From the NCBI GenBank assembly GCA_045606465.1, contig JAZURZ010000105.1, forward strand, positions 1-26,588: a stretch of 26,588 nucleotides of DNA. The letters run 5' to 3'. The notes under the pieces were generated by a model. The model saw only the letters and a list, made by a program, of their open reading frames with translations, was not told the DNA's origin and did no database searches. Position numbers and translations under genes: made by a program. Positions 14,500 through 24,700 of this stretch are shown here, in pieces (positions within the stretch are counted from its first letter, which is position 1; each line of letters opens with the position of its first letter). Origin of the DNA: CAKSQL01 sp045606465. Its GTDB lineage: Bacteria; Bacillota; Clostridia; UBA1381.

Positions 14500-15627
14500 T
14501 TATTGATTTTCTTTTTCTTCTCTTCTTTTTAAAAGATTCTTTATGCGTGTTACAGGGCTCAGCATCTCGCTGATTGAGCCATCGTGATTAATAGTATTTA
14601 TTAAAAGTGAAATGTACTTTGACATATCAACCTCGCAATACCATTCACGCTCTAAAAGTCCCGGAATACGATAAATAAGGTTAGTTGTGAAAATTTTATT
14701 TATATATCCTTCCTTATAGGCTTTATCAAAATTATCAAGTCCATTGCAGAAGAGTCCAAATGCAGTAAATACAAAAATTCTCTTTGCTCCCTGCTCTTTC
14801 AAATTCTTTGCAATATCCAGAACAGACTCACCGCTGGAAATCATATCATCTACAATGATAATATCCTTACCCTTTACATCTCGTCCAAGATAAACATGGG
14901 CTTCAATCGGATTTTTGCCATCTACAATTACCGAGTAATTTCTTCTTTTATAGAACATTCCAAGGTCAATTTCAAGCACCGATGAATAGTACATACATCT
15001 GTGCATGCCGCCCTCGTCAGGAGAAATAATAATGGTGTCTTCTTTATCAAATGATATGTCAGGCACTGCTCTTGTTATTGCTTTTATCATCTGATAGGTT
15101 GTCTGAACATCGTCAAAGCTATGAAGCGGAATTGCATTCTGGACTCGTGCATCATGAGCGTCAAATGTTATAATATTGGTTACTCCCATATGTACCAATT
15201 CCTGCAAGGCAGTTGCACAGTCCAAGGATTCTCTTGAGGTTCTTCTGTATTGTCTTCCCTCATAGAGCATAGGCATAACCACAGTAATTCTTCTTGGTTT
15301 TCCTCCCATAGCTGCAATAATTCTTTTTAAATCCTGAAAATGGTCATCAGGACTCATATGATTTTCGTTTTCGTACATTTTATAGGTTACGCCATGATTA
15401 AACATATCGCATATGATATATACATCATGTCCACGAACCGTTTCCTTGATTACGCACTTTCCCTCGCCTGTTCCAAATCTGGGACAATTAATATGAGTTA
15501 CATAGGTTTCCTGGTCCTCATAATCCTTTCGGAATTGCTTTAAATAGTAGTCTATTCTGCTTGTAAATTCCTCGCAACCCCTCATGCTGATAATGCTGAG
15601 TTTTCCGACGATTGGTGACTTATCCAT
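14500..15627 (-). CDS. prs: Divergent ribose-phosphate pyrophosphokinase (PRPP synthetase)
   Basis: PRPP synthetase makes 5-phosphoribosyl diphosphate from ribose 5-phosphate and ATP for nucleotide, histidine and tryptophan synthesis. The PRPP-binding loop IIVDDMISSGES (about 255-267) is clear. Family-like blocks include VVMPMLYEGRQYRRTSRESL (about 113-132) and ITFDAHDARVQNAIP (about 151-165). At 375 residues it is 50-60 longer than classic Prs. The usual catalytic-loop motif FARQDRK is replaced by YEGRQYRR, and the DLHAxQIQGFF segment is changed. It belongs to a divergent clostridial subfamily, so the reaction is probable rather than proven, and a second classic prs may exist elsewhere. GGAGG 5 nt before the ATG supports the start. 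It has its own promoter behind comEC and a strong terminator. Confidence 0.82.
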   Translation of the reverse strand: MDKSPIVGKLSIISMRGCEEFTSRIDYYLKQFRKDYEDQETYVTHINCPRFGTGEGKCVIKETVRGHDVYIICDMFNHGVTYKMYENENHMSPDDHFQDLKRIIAAMGGKPRRITVVMPMLYEGRQYRRTSRESLDCATALQELVHMGVTNIITFDAHDARVQNAIPLHSFDDVQTTYQMIKAITRAVPDISFDKEDTIIISPDEGGMHRCMYYSSVLEIDLGMFYKRRNYSVIVDGKNPIEAHVYLGRDVKGKDIIIVDDMISSGESVLDIAKNLKEQGAKRIFVFTAFGLFCNGLDNFDKAYKEGYINKIFTTNLIYRIPGLLEREWYCEVDMSKYISLLINTINHDGSISEMLSPVTRIKNLLKRREEKENQ

Positions 15628-15669
15628 TTTATCCTCCTTATAAAACGTGCTAAAATTTCTTACACTATA

Positions 15670-15698
15670 TTTATATCATATTTTACATTTTTTTTCAA
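15670..15698 (-). promoter_or_regulatory. Promoter of prs
   Basis: On the minus strand TTGAAA (15693-15698) and TATAAA (15670-15675) are 17 nt apart in the 166-bp gap between comEC and prs. The predicted start near 15663 gives a leader of about 36 nt carrying AAGGAGG. It lets prs be expressed apart from the addBA-comEC genes. Confidence 0.7.
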
Positions 15699-15793
15699 GG
15701 GAAAACATCAAAAATTTTCATGTTTTTACACATTCAACAAAACTTTTTAAAAAAAGCCTGAAAAAAATAACATCTAACATACCAAAATTTATC

Positions 15794-18079
15794 TTAACGG
15801 AATTTTTTAACTTTAAACCTCCCGTCAGTTCTCGCCTTTATTGTGATATTTCCGTTTAAATCTGTCCTGTAAATAGCGCAACCTTGGTCTTTAAGTCTTT
15901 TTAATACATTTTCGTCAGGGAAATTGTGACTGTTATCCTCGCCTAAGCTTATTATTGCAACACGAGGCGAAACCTCTTGTATAAAGCTTTTTGCAGAGGA
16001 TGTTGAGGAGCCATGATGTGCAACCTTTAAAACCGAAGCTCTTCCCCATTTTCCTTTATATCTTTTTTCAACTGCCGAGGTTATATCCCCTGTAAAAAGT
16101 GCCGAAAAATCACCATATCTTACACGAAGAACAAGGGATGTATCATTTTCATCTTCTTTTTTCTTGTTTTCTGCTGATAATATATCTATAACCAACCCCG
16201 ATTTAAAGCTATAGCTGTCACCTTTTTCTGCATACAAAATCTCAATTTTCTTTTCACTTGCAAGAGCTTCTATTCTTTTGCGACAAGGATTTTCCTCCAT
16301 GCAATCAGGAATTAAAACTTTATCTACATTAAGCTTTTCCATTGCTCTAATCACTCCCAGACAATGGTCAGTGTGATAATGTGAAACAATTGCAAGCTCA
16401 ATACGGGTGTGTCCATTGCGTTTTAAAAAGGGGAGAAAAATTTCCTTTCCATAATCATAATCCGAAAACTCTGTTCCGCCTCCGTCTATTATGACAGTTT
16501 CCCCAAGTGAATTTGACAAAACCGCTCCATCTCCCTGAGATACATTTACAAAATCAATCCTGAGCTTTCCAATATCGGATATATAAAAAATCAAATTGAC
16601 AAATAACAATGCTGACAGAATACAAAGTGCCGCTCTTTTTGCAAATTTATGTGCTTTTTTAGCCCTTAACCAGACTAAAAACATAACTAAAAAGGCTATT
16701 AAAATAGTACTTTTGCGAGGTCTTTTAACAAGAATTGAATAAAAGGGAAGCTTTGCAAAAATCATTGGAAGCTTTTCTATGTAAAACAAAAGTCCGTTCA
16801 GAGTATAATTTGTAATTCCCATTTTAAAACCAGTTTTTAATGGCATTGCCACACCAACTGCTGACATCAGCGGAAAATATATTAAATTAAGGAGAAAGGA
16901 ATATGGATTTACAGAATAAAAATAATAGGCTTGCACTCCTGCCATTCCAATCCCAAGAATTATCCACAAAGCAACAAAACGTCTGATTTTATAATTTTTT
17001 ATTTTTAGGCGTGCCTCAATTACAGGCAGAAGATTAGCAATCATCATATTGCTGATTATTGATAAAACAAAGCCTGTGTTATATAAAAGCAAAGGATTTT
17101 TAACTAACATAAAAAAAGCAACAACCGCCACAAGCTCTACATAGCTTACATATCCCATTTTCTCTTTTATAACAATCGACAATATTAAAACTAAGCTTGT
17201 CTTAAATATGTATGGAGTATTTATGTTAAAGAGCATATACAAAGCAAGAATTGCTATTAAAATAATATTTGACCTTTTCTTGCCAATATATGGCTTTAAT
17301 GCCCCGCAAAGAGTCAACATAAACAAAAGATGAAGATAGACAGGGTAAAACATTCTCATAGTATTACTTTCATACAAAAACTCTTCTCTTTCCTCCGAGA
17401 AAAAGTTTTTATATCCCATGAGCATAGCATGAAGGGTTGCCGCATCATCTTTTTCATAAACTTCATTTATTTTCTCTGATATTTTGCTCTTAATCCACGT
17501 GACAAAATATAATATATTATTTTCCTTTAAATTTTGAGAATATATTTTTGCATCTTCGCTGGTGAGTTTAAAATAAATCCCCTTGGATTTGTTGTGGCGT
17601 CCCCAGTCAAAATCTCCCTCATTCAAAGGAGGCTTAAAGGTTTCTAAAAATCCTGAAAATTTTATTGAATCACCGAATTTAAATGCCTCTTTGCTATAGA
17701 CTATAATTTTTTCGTCGGTTTTATACTCCTTGTCAAGATATGACATTCGCTTTACCGACACAATATAGCGATTTATTTGTTCTTCGTCATATTCTGGAAG
17801 GTCTGAAATCTTTCCTATAGCATCTATATACTTGTCACACAAAGGATATGCTGTGCGACTCATTTCAGATGCACAATAGTTGCATATTACAATTCCTGCC
17901 GCAACAAAAGCCAGCACCAGCACCTTTGTTTTTGAAAATTTCTTCAAAATAAATTTATTAAGCAGGGCTGCAAATATCAGCCCTGCAAAAATTATAATTG
18001 CATTTTCTGCTTTTACTTTTTCTCCCAGATATATTCCGACAACAAATGCTATAAAAATCTGAAAGTATATAGACCACAT
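15794..18079 (-). CDS. comEC: DNA internalization-related competence protein ComEC/Rec2
   Basis: ComEC forms the membrane channel that takes up single-stranded DNA in natural transformation. The 761-residue protein has the full family layout. N-terminal membrane segments flank an OB-like DUF4131 domain (ISDLPEYDEEQINRYIVSVK). The competence domain with many membrane helices follows (about 200-480, opening with KDDAATLHAMLMGYKNFFSE). Last is a C-terminal metallo-beta-lactamase domain with FVNVSQGDGAVL, SHYHTDH near 563-569, FTGDI and VAHHGSSTSS. All metal-binding residues expected of the nuclease-type domain seem present. AGGGG before the ATG supports the start. It lies 21 bp after addA, so it is probably cotranscribed with the recombination nuclease. 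No other competence genes are in the window, so actual competence is not shown. Confidence 0.95.
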   Translation of the reverse strand: MWSIYFQIFIAFVVGIYLGEKVKAENAIIIFAGLIFAALLNKFILKKFSKTKVLVLAFVAAGIVICNYCASEMSRTAYPLCDKYIDAIGKISDLPEYDEEQINRYIVSVKRMSYLDKEYKTDEKIIVYSKEAFKFGDSIKFSGFLETFKPPLNEGDFDWGRHNKSKGIYFKLTSEDAKIYSQNLKENNILYFVTWIKSKISEKINEVYEKDDAATLHAMLMGYKNFFSEEREEFLYESNTMRMFYPVYLHLLFMLTLCGALKPYIGKKRSNIILIAILALYMLFNINTPYIFKTSLVLILSIVIKEKMGYVSYVELVAVVAFFMLVKNPLLLYNTGFVLSIISNMMIANLLPVIEARLKIKNYKIRRFVALWIILGIGMAGVQAYYFYSVNPYSFLLNLIYFPLMSAVGVAMPLKTGFKMGITNYTLNGLLFYIEKLPMIFAKLPFYSILVKRPRKSTILIAFLVMFLVWLRAKKAHKFAKRAALCILSALLFVNLIFYISDIGKLRIDFVNVSQGDGAVLSNSLGETVIIDGGGTEFSDYDYGKEIFLPFLKRNGHTRIELAIVSHYHTDHCLGVIRAMEKLNVDKVLIPDCMEENPCRKRIEALASEKKIEILYAEKGDSYSFKSGLVIDILSAENKKKEDENDTSLVLRVRYGDFSALFTGDITSAVEKRYKGKWGRASVLKVAHHGSSTSSAKSFIQEVSPRVAIISLGEDNSHNFPDENVLKRLKDQGCAIYRTDLNGNITIKARTDGRFKVKKFR

Positions 18080-18100
18080 ACTTCTTCCCCTTGATTTATT

Positions 18101-21100
18101 TTATTCCACTCTTGCAATATCATCATTGTAAAACATATAGATGAATTTGTCTTTTACTTTCTTTTTTGTAATTTTTTCCAGGGCATAGGCATACCAATTT
18201 AGTTGGCTCTTATATTTCCCAACCAATTCATCAGGATTTTTGTAATAATCCGACTTATAATCAAGTAAGACAATTCCATCGTCCTCCTCAAAATAGCAGT
18301 CAATAATTCCCTGAAGCAAAATACTCTCCTCCGACATATTATATCCATCAAGCATGGACAAAGGAATGAGGGTTTCAAAGGTTGCTTCTCTCATTACATT
18401 TTTGCTTTTTAAAATTCTCATTCCAATATCGCTTTTATAAAACTTGAGTATTTTCTTTTCCTCTGCCACATCTGCTTCTTCTTTGGTTATTTCTCCCTCC
18501 AAAACAAGCTTTTCAATACATTTTTTTATATACTCCTCATCCATATCCTCTTTTGGCAAAAGCTTTTGCATAATAAAATGAATAATTGTTCCTTTTTTTG
18601 CCCCTGTCAGATTTTTTTCTTGCAAAAATTCAGGCATTTGTGCCATTTCGGCATCTCTTTTTAAAATATTAAGCTTTCCCTGCGACATTTTCAGTTCGGT
18701 AACTGATATTTTTGTGGGAAGCTCTGACAAGCTTTTGTAAGGATACTCAAAATCTGAGATTTTAATTTCGGGCGCCTTTTTTAAAGGAATTTCCTCTTCT
18801 TCTAAATCAATAGGATGCTGACTGTAGGCAACAGCCTCGTAGTACCACACGTCCTTTCTTTTTCTTGCAATCGGTGCAACCCAGTCTATAAATCCTACTG
18901 CTTTTAAAACATCTGCAGGGCTCATTTTCTTTTTTCCATCAGATAAAATTTTATCCCAAAGCTTTTCTTTCTTTTCAATACTTTCTCCTCTTGAGTCCCC
19001 CACAACGCCTGTCACTATAAGCTTTTCCTTAGCACGGGTCATGGCAACATAAAGCTTTCTTTCCTCCTCGGAAATATTTTCTTTTTCGTTGATTCCTACA
19101 ACTGCGGCTTTTGAAACACTGCTGATCCTGCAATTTTTTTGAGTGTCTATATTGTCTATTCCAAAACCCAACTCGTTATGCATCGGTATTTTTTCACCTT
19201 TTTGGAAAAACTTTTTCCCGCAGCCTGCCAAAAACACAACTGGGAATTCCAAGCCCTTGCTTTTGTGTATTGTCATTATTTTAACAACATTATGTCCCTC
19301 GCCTACAAGCTTTGCCGAAGATAAATCCTCCGCTCTGCTTTTAAGCCTTTCTATATATCTTATAAAATGAAACAATCCCTTATAGCCCGAGCTTTCATAC
19401 TGCTTTGCACGTTCAAATAACAGCCTCAGGTTGGCTTTAGCCTCTTCGCCGCCATAAATGGCTCCCGCAAAAGCATAAATTCCCGTTTCTTCATAAAGGG
19501 TCCATATAAGCTTGTCACAGCTCATATACTTTGTGTAGTTTCTCCATTTTTCAAGCTTTTCTATGAACAAAGAGCATTTTTGTCCAAGCTCGTCATCTTG
19601 CTTTGAATATTCCTTTAATGCAGAGAAAATATAGCCTTTTTCTTTGCATCTTATCCTTACAAGCTCATCGTCACTAAAGCCTCCTACAGGTGAGCGCAAA
19701 ACCCCCAAAAGGGGAATGTCCTGATAAGGATTTTGAATTATTTTAATTAAGGAAAGAACCATTCTTATTTCATTTTTTTCAAAATATCCTTTACTTTCAG
19801 CAAAGCACTCTATTCCATTTCTGTTAAGCGCCGCAACATATACGTCGGCAGCATATTTGTGAGAGGACATCAGTATGGTTATGTCACGATTTTCTATTTT
19901 TCTGTAGCCATCACCGTCACGAACCATAAAACCTTCTTTTTTAAGCTGGGCTATTCTCTTGGAAATAAATCTTGCCTCTATTTCAAGCTTGTCAATATTT
20001 TCCTCGTCATCTGTACCTGATTCTAAAAGATAGCACTCCGACATATAACCTCTGCATTTATTTAAATTTTTGTCCTCATAAGTGGTATTTCCATTATTAA
20101 GACTCTGCTCCTTGTTATAGTCTATATCCCCTGCGTCCTCCGACATGATTTTTTCAAAAACTGCATTTACGCTTTCCAAAACCTCCCTGCGGCTTCTGAA
20201 ATTCATTGAAAGAATAATTTTTCTGTTTTTTGCATTCTTTCTTGTCTTATAGCTGTCGCTTTTTTCTTTGAATATTGTGGGGTCACTGCGACGGAAACGA
20301 TAAATACTTTGCTTCATATCCCCCACCATAAACATATTATCTCCCCTGGAAATACAATTAAAAATCTCCTCCTGCAAGCTATTGGAGTCCTGATACTCAT
20401 CCATTAAAATTTCATCATATTTTTCCCTCATCTGACTGCAAATCTCGTCATTTTCAGCAAAAAGTCTGTAGCATAGCTGCTCAACATCTGCAAAATCTAA
20501 AACATTTTTTTTCTCCTTTTGAGAAGCAAAGCTTTTTTCATATAAATTTGTGATATTTACAAGAGCCCTTGCTGCAGGATAAACACTATTTTTCATCTGA
20601 CAAGATACATTCTCAAGTGAATCCCCGAAAATTTCTGATGCTTTTTGCATAATTTTTTTGCCCTCATCACGGAGAGCCTTTATGTATGCTTTGGCATCTG
20701 CATCCTTAATTTCCTTTTCTTTATCCCTCACTACAAGCGCCTTATTCAGTCTTTCGAAAACAAAGCCTTCAAGAAAATTCATGCTCTCGTTCCAGCTTTT
20801 TTCTAAAAGCTTTTTTGCTGCAAAATATTCGTTATATACTATCTCGTAATGATTTCCCCAATTAAATTGCAGAATATTTTCCTCACAGGGCAAATTGTTT
20901 TTTAAAACCTCCTCAAGGTCATCAAATTTTCCTATCGAATGCTTTATCATATAAATAAGTGCTTTTTCATATTGCATAATTGCCTCTTTGCAAAGGCTAT
21001 TCTTCTTTTCCAAAAGAAAAACAATCCAGGGGTTTTTTTCTCCCTCCTCCATCAAAAACATCTCTGCTTTTTTTAAAAGCCATTCAGATGGATTTGGCAA

Positions 21101-21700
21101 AGCTCTGGTAAAGGAATATACACTCCTGATTATTTCGCTAACTCCCTCGTCGTCACGTCCGTCGGAGAACATATCACAAAGAAGAAGAAAGTCTTGGTTG
21201 TTTTCTTCATAGCACTCCTCAAAAAGCTCCTCCATTGCCTCCTCGCTCATCAAAACAAGCTGACCTGCATCTGCTATTAAAAAGTTAGGGTCTATTCCCA
21301 GAACATGAAAATGTTCTCTGAGCATTTTTATGCAAAAAGCATCTATTGTTGTTATGTCTGCATTGTAAAGAAGGCTTTCCTGACGCTTTAGGTGTCTTAT
21401 AAGCAAAGTATCATTGTTCTTTTGCGCCTCTTCAAGATTTTTTAAAAGTGCATCAGAAATTCTCTCCTTCATTTCAGCAGCAGCAGCATTTGTAAAGGTC
21501 ACTACCAAAAGCCTGTCTATATCGGTAGGGTTGGGATTTTCATCACTGGGAATAAGTTTTTTTATTATTCTTTCTACCAAAACTGCAGTTTTTCCCGAAC
21601 CTGCTGCAGCATTTACAAGCACATTACGCTTTTTCTCATTTTTTGCACTGCTTGTATATATTGCATCAAGTTGTTCCTTTGTCCATTTCTTGTCAGACAT
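18101..21700 (-). CDS. addA: ATP-dependent helicase/nuclease subunit A, AddA
   Basis: AddA is the 3'-5' helicase-nuclease partner of AddB in the AddAB complex that processes double-strand breaks for recombination. The 1199-residue protein has UvrD-type motifs in order: Walker A NAAAGSGKTAVL (30-41), VVTFTNAAAAEMKERI, Walker B MDEYQDSN near 433, SIYRFRRSDP, MTIHKSKGLEFPVVFLAGCG near 808, and YVAMTRAKEKLIVTG. The C-terminal RecB-type nuclease shows GTIIHFIMQ, LQGIIDCYFEEDD and LLDYKSD near 1145. I chose the ATG at 21698-21700 (MSDKKWTKEQL), directly behind GGGGGTGGGAG; an upstream in-frame ATG at 21772 would overlap addB and adds residues foreign to the family. The start lies 13 bp after the addB stop. 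comEC follows after 21 bp. Confidence 0.96.
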   Translation of the reverse strand: MSDKKWTKEQLDAIYTSSAKNEKKRNVLVNAAAGSGKTAVLVERIIKKLIPSDENPNPTDIDRLLVVTFTNAAAAEMKERISDALLKNLEEAQKNNDTLLIRHLKRQESLLYNADITTIDAFCIKMLREHFHVLGIDPNFLIADAGQLVLMSEEAMEELFEECYEENNQDFLLLCDMFSDGRDDEGVSEIIRSVYSFTRALPNPSEWLLKKAEMFLMEEGEKNPWIVFLLEKKNSLCKEAIMQYEKALIYMIKHSIGKFDDLEEVLKNNLPCEENILQFNWGNHYEIVYNEYFAAKKLLEKSWNESMNFLEGFVFERLNKALVVRDKEKEIKDADAKAYIKALRDEGKKIMQKASEIFGDSLENVSCQMKNSVYPAARALVNITNLYEKSFASQKEKKNVLDFADVEQLCYRLFAENDEICSQMREKYDEILMDEYQDSNSLQEEIFNCISRGDNMFMVGDMKQSIYRFRRSDPTIFKEKSDSYKTRKNAKNRKIILSMNFRSRREVLESVNAVFEKIMSEDAGDIDYNKEQSLNNGNTTYEDKNLNKCRGYMSECYLLESGTDDEENIDKLEIEARFISKRIAQLKKEGFMVRDGDGYRKIENRDITILMSSHKYAADVYVAALNRNGIECFAESKGYFEKNEIRMVLSLIKIIQNPYQDIPLLGVLRSPVGGFSDDELVRIRCKEKGYIFSALKEYSKQDDELGQKCSLFIEKLEKWRNYTKYMSCDKLIWTLYEETGIYAFAGAIYGGEEAKANLRLLFERAKQYESSGYKGLFHFIRYIERLKSRAEDLSSAKLVGEGHNVVKIMTIHKSKGLEFPVVFLAGCGKKFFQKGEKIPMHNELGFGIDNIDTQKNCRISSVSKAAVVGINEKENISEEERKLYVAMTRAKEKLIVTGVVGDSRGESIEKKEKLWDKILSDGKKKMSPADVLKAVGFIDWVAPIARKRKDVWYYEAVAYSQHPIDLEEEEIPLKKAPEIKISDFEYPYKSLSELPTKISVTELKMSQGKLNILKRDAEMAQMPEFLQEKNLTGAKKGTIIHFIMQKLLPKEDMDEEYIKKCIEKLVLEGEITKEEADVAEEKKILKFYKSDIGMRILKSKNVMREATFETLIPLSMLDGYNMSEESILLQGIIDCYFEEDDGIVLLDYKSDYYKNPDELVGKYKSQLNWYAYALEKITKKKVKDKFIYMFYNDDIARVE

Positions 21701-21713
21701 TTCTCCCACCCCC

Positions 21714-24700
21714 TTATCTTTTTGTTTCCTCTTCCATAAACTCCCATGCCTCATCAGAGTTTTCAATCTCACGCCTTGATGAGTCTTTTTTCATATCATA
21801 AAGACAAATTTCCTTGTAGTTACAATAAGAGCAGGCGCTTTTGTTTTTCCCTGTCACAGGATTTATACCAATGTCACCGCTAAAGATTTTATCATCAAGC
21901 TTAACAGTTGCTTTTTTTACATAGTTTACAAGAATATCAAATTTTTCTTTGGTTGTAACAGATGAATCTCTCATGTTAAGCGCATCGCCTTTGGAGTTTA
22001 AGGACAGCTTCATAAAATCGCTTTTGTTTACTTTTTCACCAAGCTTTTTGTCCATTTTTCTGGCAATGTCCATATCATCGCCATCCGAAACAACAATCCC
22101 ATCAAGACGCATATCCTTTTTTAAAAGCTCGTCTATATTTTCTGCCTCCTTGGCAGTGCAGGAAACCATGTCATTTCTTAATTTGTTATAAAGTATTCCT
22201 CCCACCGACGGAGTAAGCCCCCGTCCTGCACGCCCCAACGAACCTTTTTTATAAAGCTCGGTCGCCGCTATTGCATATACTACAAGCTGCATATCAGTGT
22301 TGTTTGAGATGGATACTACATCAAATTCCTTTTTTCCCGATTTATAGTCTATTATACGAAGGCTTATTTTTCCCTCATCAGGATATAGGGCCGCATCTAC
22401 TCTGTCAATTTTTCCATTTAAGGCTATTTTTCTCTCTCCCCATTCTATATCGACTATAAAATCCTCTTCATAGCAAACTGCCGAGTACTCTCCCTCGGAA
22501 AGACTAAGACGCACAATTTCTGCAGAACGCTTTAAAATTTTCTCCATGCGAGCTAACAAATAAGCAATCTTATTTTGATTTTTGTTTGCTCTTGAAAGGG
22601 TTCTTTCAGATATATCCTTCATTATTTTTTCTAATATTTTATTGCTTTCCTCTAAAGTAAGTGTGTGCCATGCTTTAGCACTTTCCCCAAAGCTTTTGCA
22701 ATTTTTTTCCACCTCTTTGCAATACTCGCATACTGCCCAATGCAAAAGACTTCCTATCTCAAACTTTTGTATTTTATAAACTTCCTGCTCCTTTGCCTTT
22801 AAACCATGCTTTACAAAATACTCAAAAGGACACGCAGCATAATCACTAAGCTTACTCACGCTGTAGTTGTGATAGTTATTATACAAAAGCTTTGCACTTT
22901 CCCTTTTTATCTGAGGCTGCTTTTTTCTATATTCTATAGCAAAATCTGCAAGCTTTAGCCTGTTGGAAAATTCCCCATCCCATTTATAATGCTCTTTTAT
23001 ATTCTTTGCATTTTCTTCAAGATTTTTATCTGAAACTGAACTCATTACATACAAAAATGCTTGCTTTTGATTTATAATTTCCCTTTCATTTTCGGGCAAA
23101 ATGTCATCAGATATTTCCATTTCGGGGAACATTTTTGCCAAATCCTTTACTATATTCGCAGGCTGTTTTACCTCGCCCTCGGAATTCGACAAGGGATAGC
23201 TAAAGAAAATCTTTTTATTCGCAGACGCAACGCATCTATAGAATTTAAACATTTCCTGCTTTGCTTTTTCTTTAGAATCCTTTGCTATTTCCACTCCTTT
23301 TTTTGACAACATTTTTCTTTCTGCATCGGTTAAAATTCCTCCCGACTGAGGCTCTTTTGGCATTGTACCTGCAATTGCACCAACAAAAAAAATAATATCA
23401 AAATGCCCGGGAGAATTTCTGTCGGCGGCGCACACCGAAACCGAATCAAGTCCGGGAGGAATAATTTGCATGACCGCTTTTGAAAGAGCTGCACGAATCA
23501 TTTTTACAAAATCCTCTTTTTTACAATGCTCCTCTCCCATAACAACAACTGCCTGGTCTATAACCTGCATGAGCAAATTCCATATTTGTTTTGCCTGCTC
23601 TGCTTCATTTCTTCTGCCCTCGGAATTTAAATTGTTTACTTCAAGTTGTATTCCTTCATACAAATTTATGTCACACAAAAATTCATATAAAGCAAAAGCA
23701 AGCTCCCTTACATTTTTTCTTCCCGAAGTATTTTTATAGAAATTTTCAAATGGCTTACAAATAGTCTTTCTTATGGAATTTATTACTTCTATATCTTCTA
23801 ATGGCTTTTTCTTTTCTTGTAAAATTACATCAAAAATTCTTCCTTCTTTTTCAGTCCAATCCTCCTCGCAAAGCCATTCCTTTTTACCTCTTATGCCGCA
23901 TCTTAATACATAATTTTCCAGCATATCAATGTAATCTCTTTCAATAGCTTTTACGCCATTTTCGCATTTTTCATAAATGAAACCTGTTCTTAAATATTTA
24001 AAAACCGATTCATAGCTCCAGTTTTCCTCGCTTATTTCAAATGCGGCAAGTATTGTCAATATTATGGGATGATTGGTTACGGGCATTTCTTCATCGCTAA
24101 AATATGGTATTTTATAATCTGAAAATATTGCCTCTATGAGATGGGAATATTTTTCCATATCTGAACACATTATGGATATATCACGAAATCTTGTCCCATT
24201 TTTTACTTCTTTTAAAATCTTTTTTGCAACCTGCTCGGTTTCAGAATATAAATCCCTCGCCAAAAAAACCGATATATTATCAGTTTTATTTTTATATACA
24301 TTTTGTCTTTTGTCCCAGTTTTTTACAAGATGTGAAATTTCGGGCGATTTTATAGTAAAACATTCATCAGGGCAAAACTGCTCATAAAACCTTGCCCCGG
24401 TTTTTTTACACAAAGATTTTAATATTTCTCTGCTTTTTATTACTGGCTCAAAAACGCCGTCTTCTTCGGCATTTTCCTCTATTGGCAGAGTTATATGAAC
24501 CGATTGTGCCTTTTTTAAAAAAGCCTTTATAACTATATAATGCTGGGGCAAAAAATCCGAAAAACCATCGAACCATATGTGGGTATTTGAAAATTCCTCG
24601 CTCTCCATTACAAAGTCAGCAAAAACTATAAAATCCTCATCGCTGTCTGCAAATTCAGGTTTCATAAAGGAATTATACTTTTCATAAATTTTTGAAAATT

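Noticed and set aside
21701..21772. N-terminal extension of addA to the ATG at 21772
   Set aside because: It overlaps the addB coding region, adds 24 basic residues not found in AddA proteins, and passes over the ribosome binding site before 21700.
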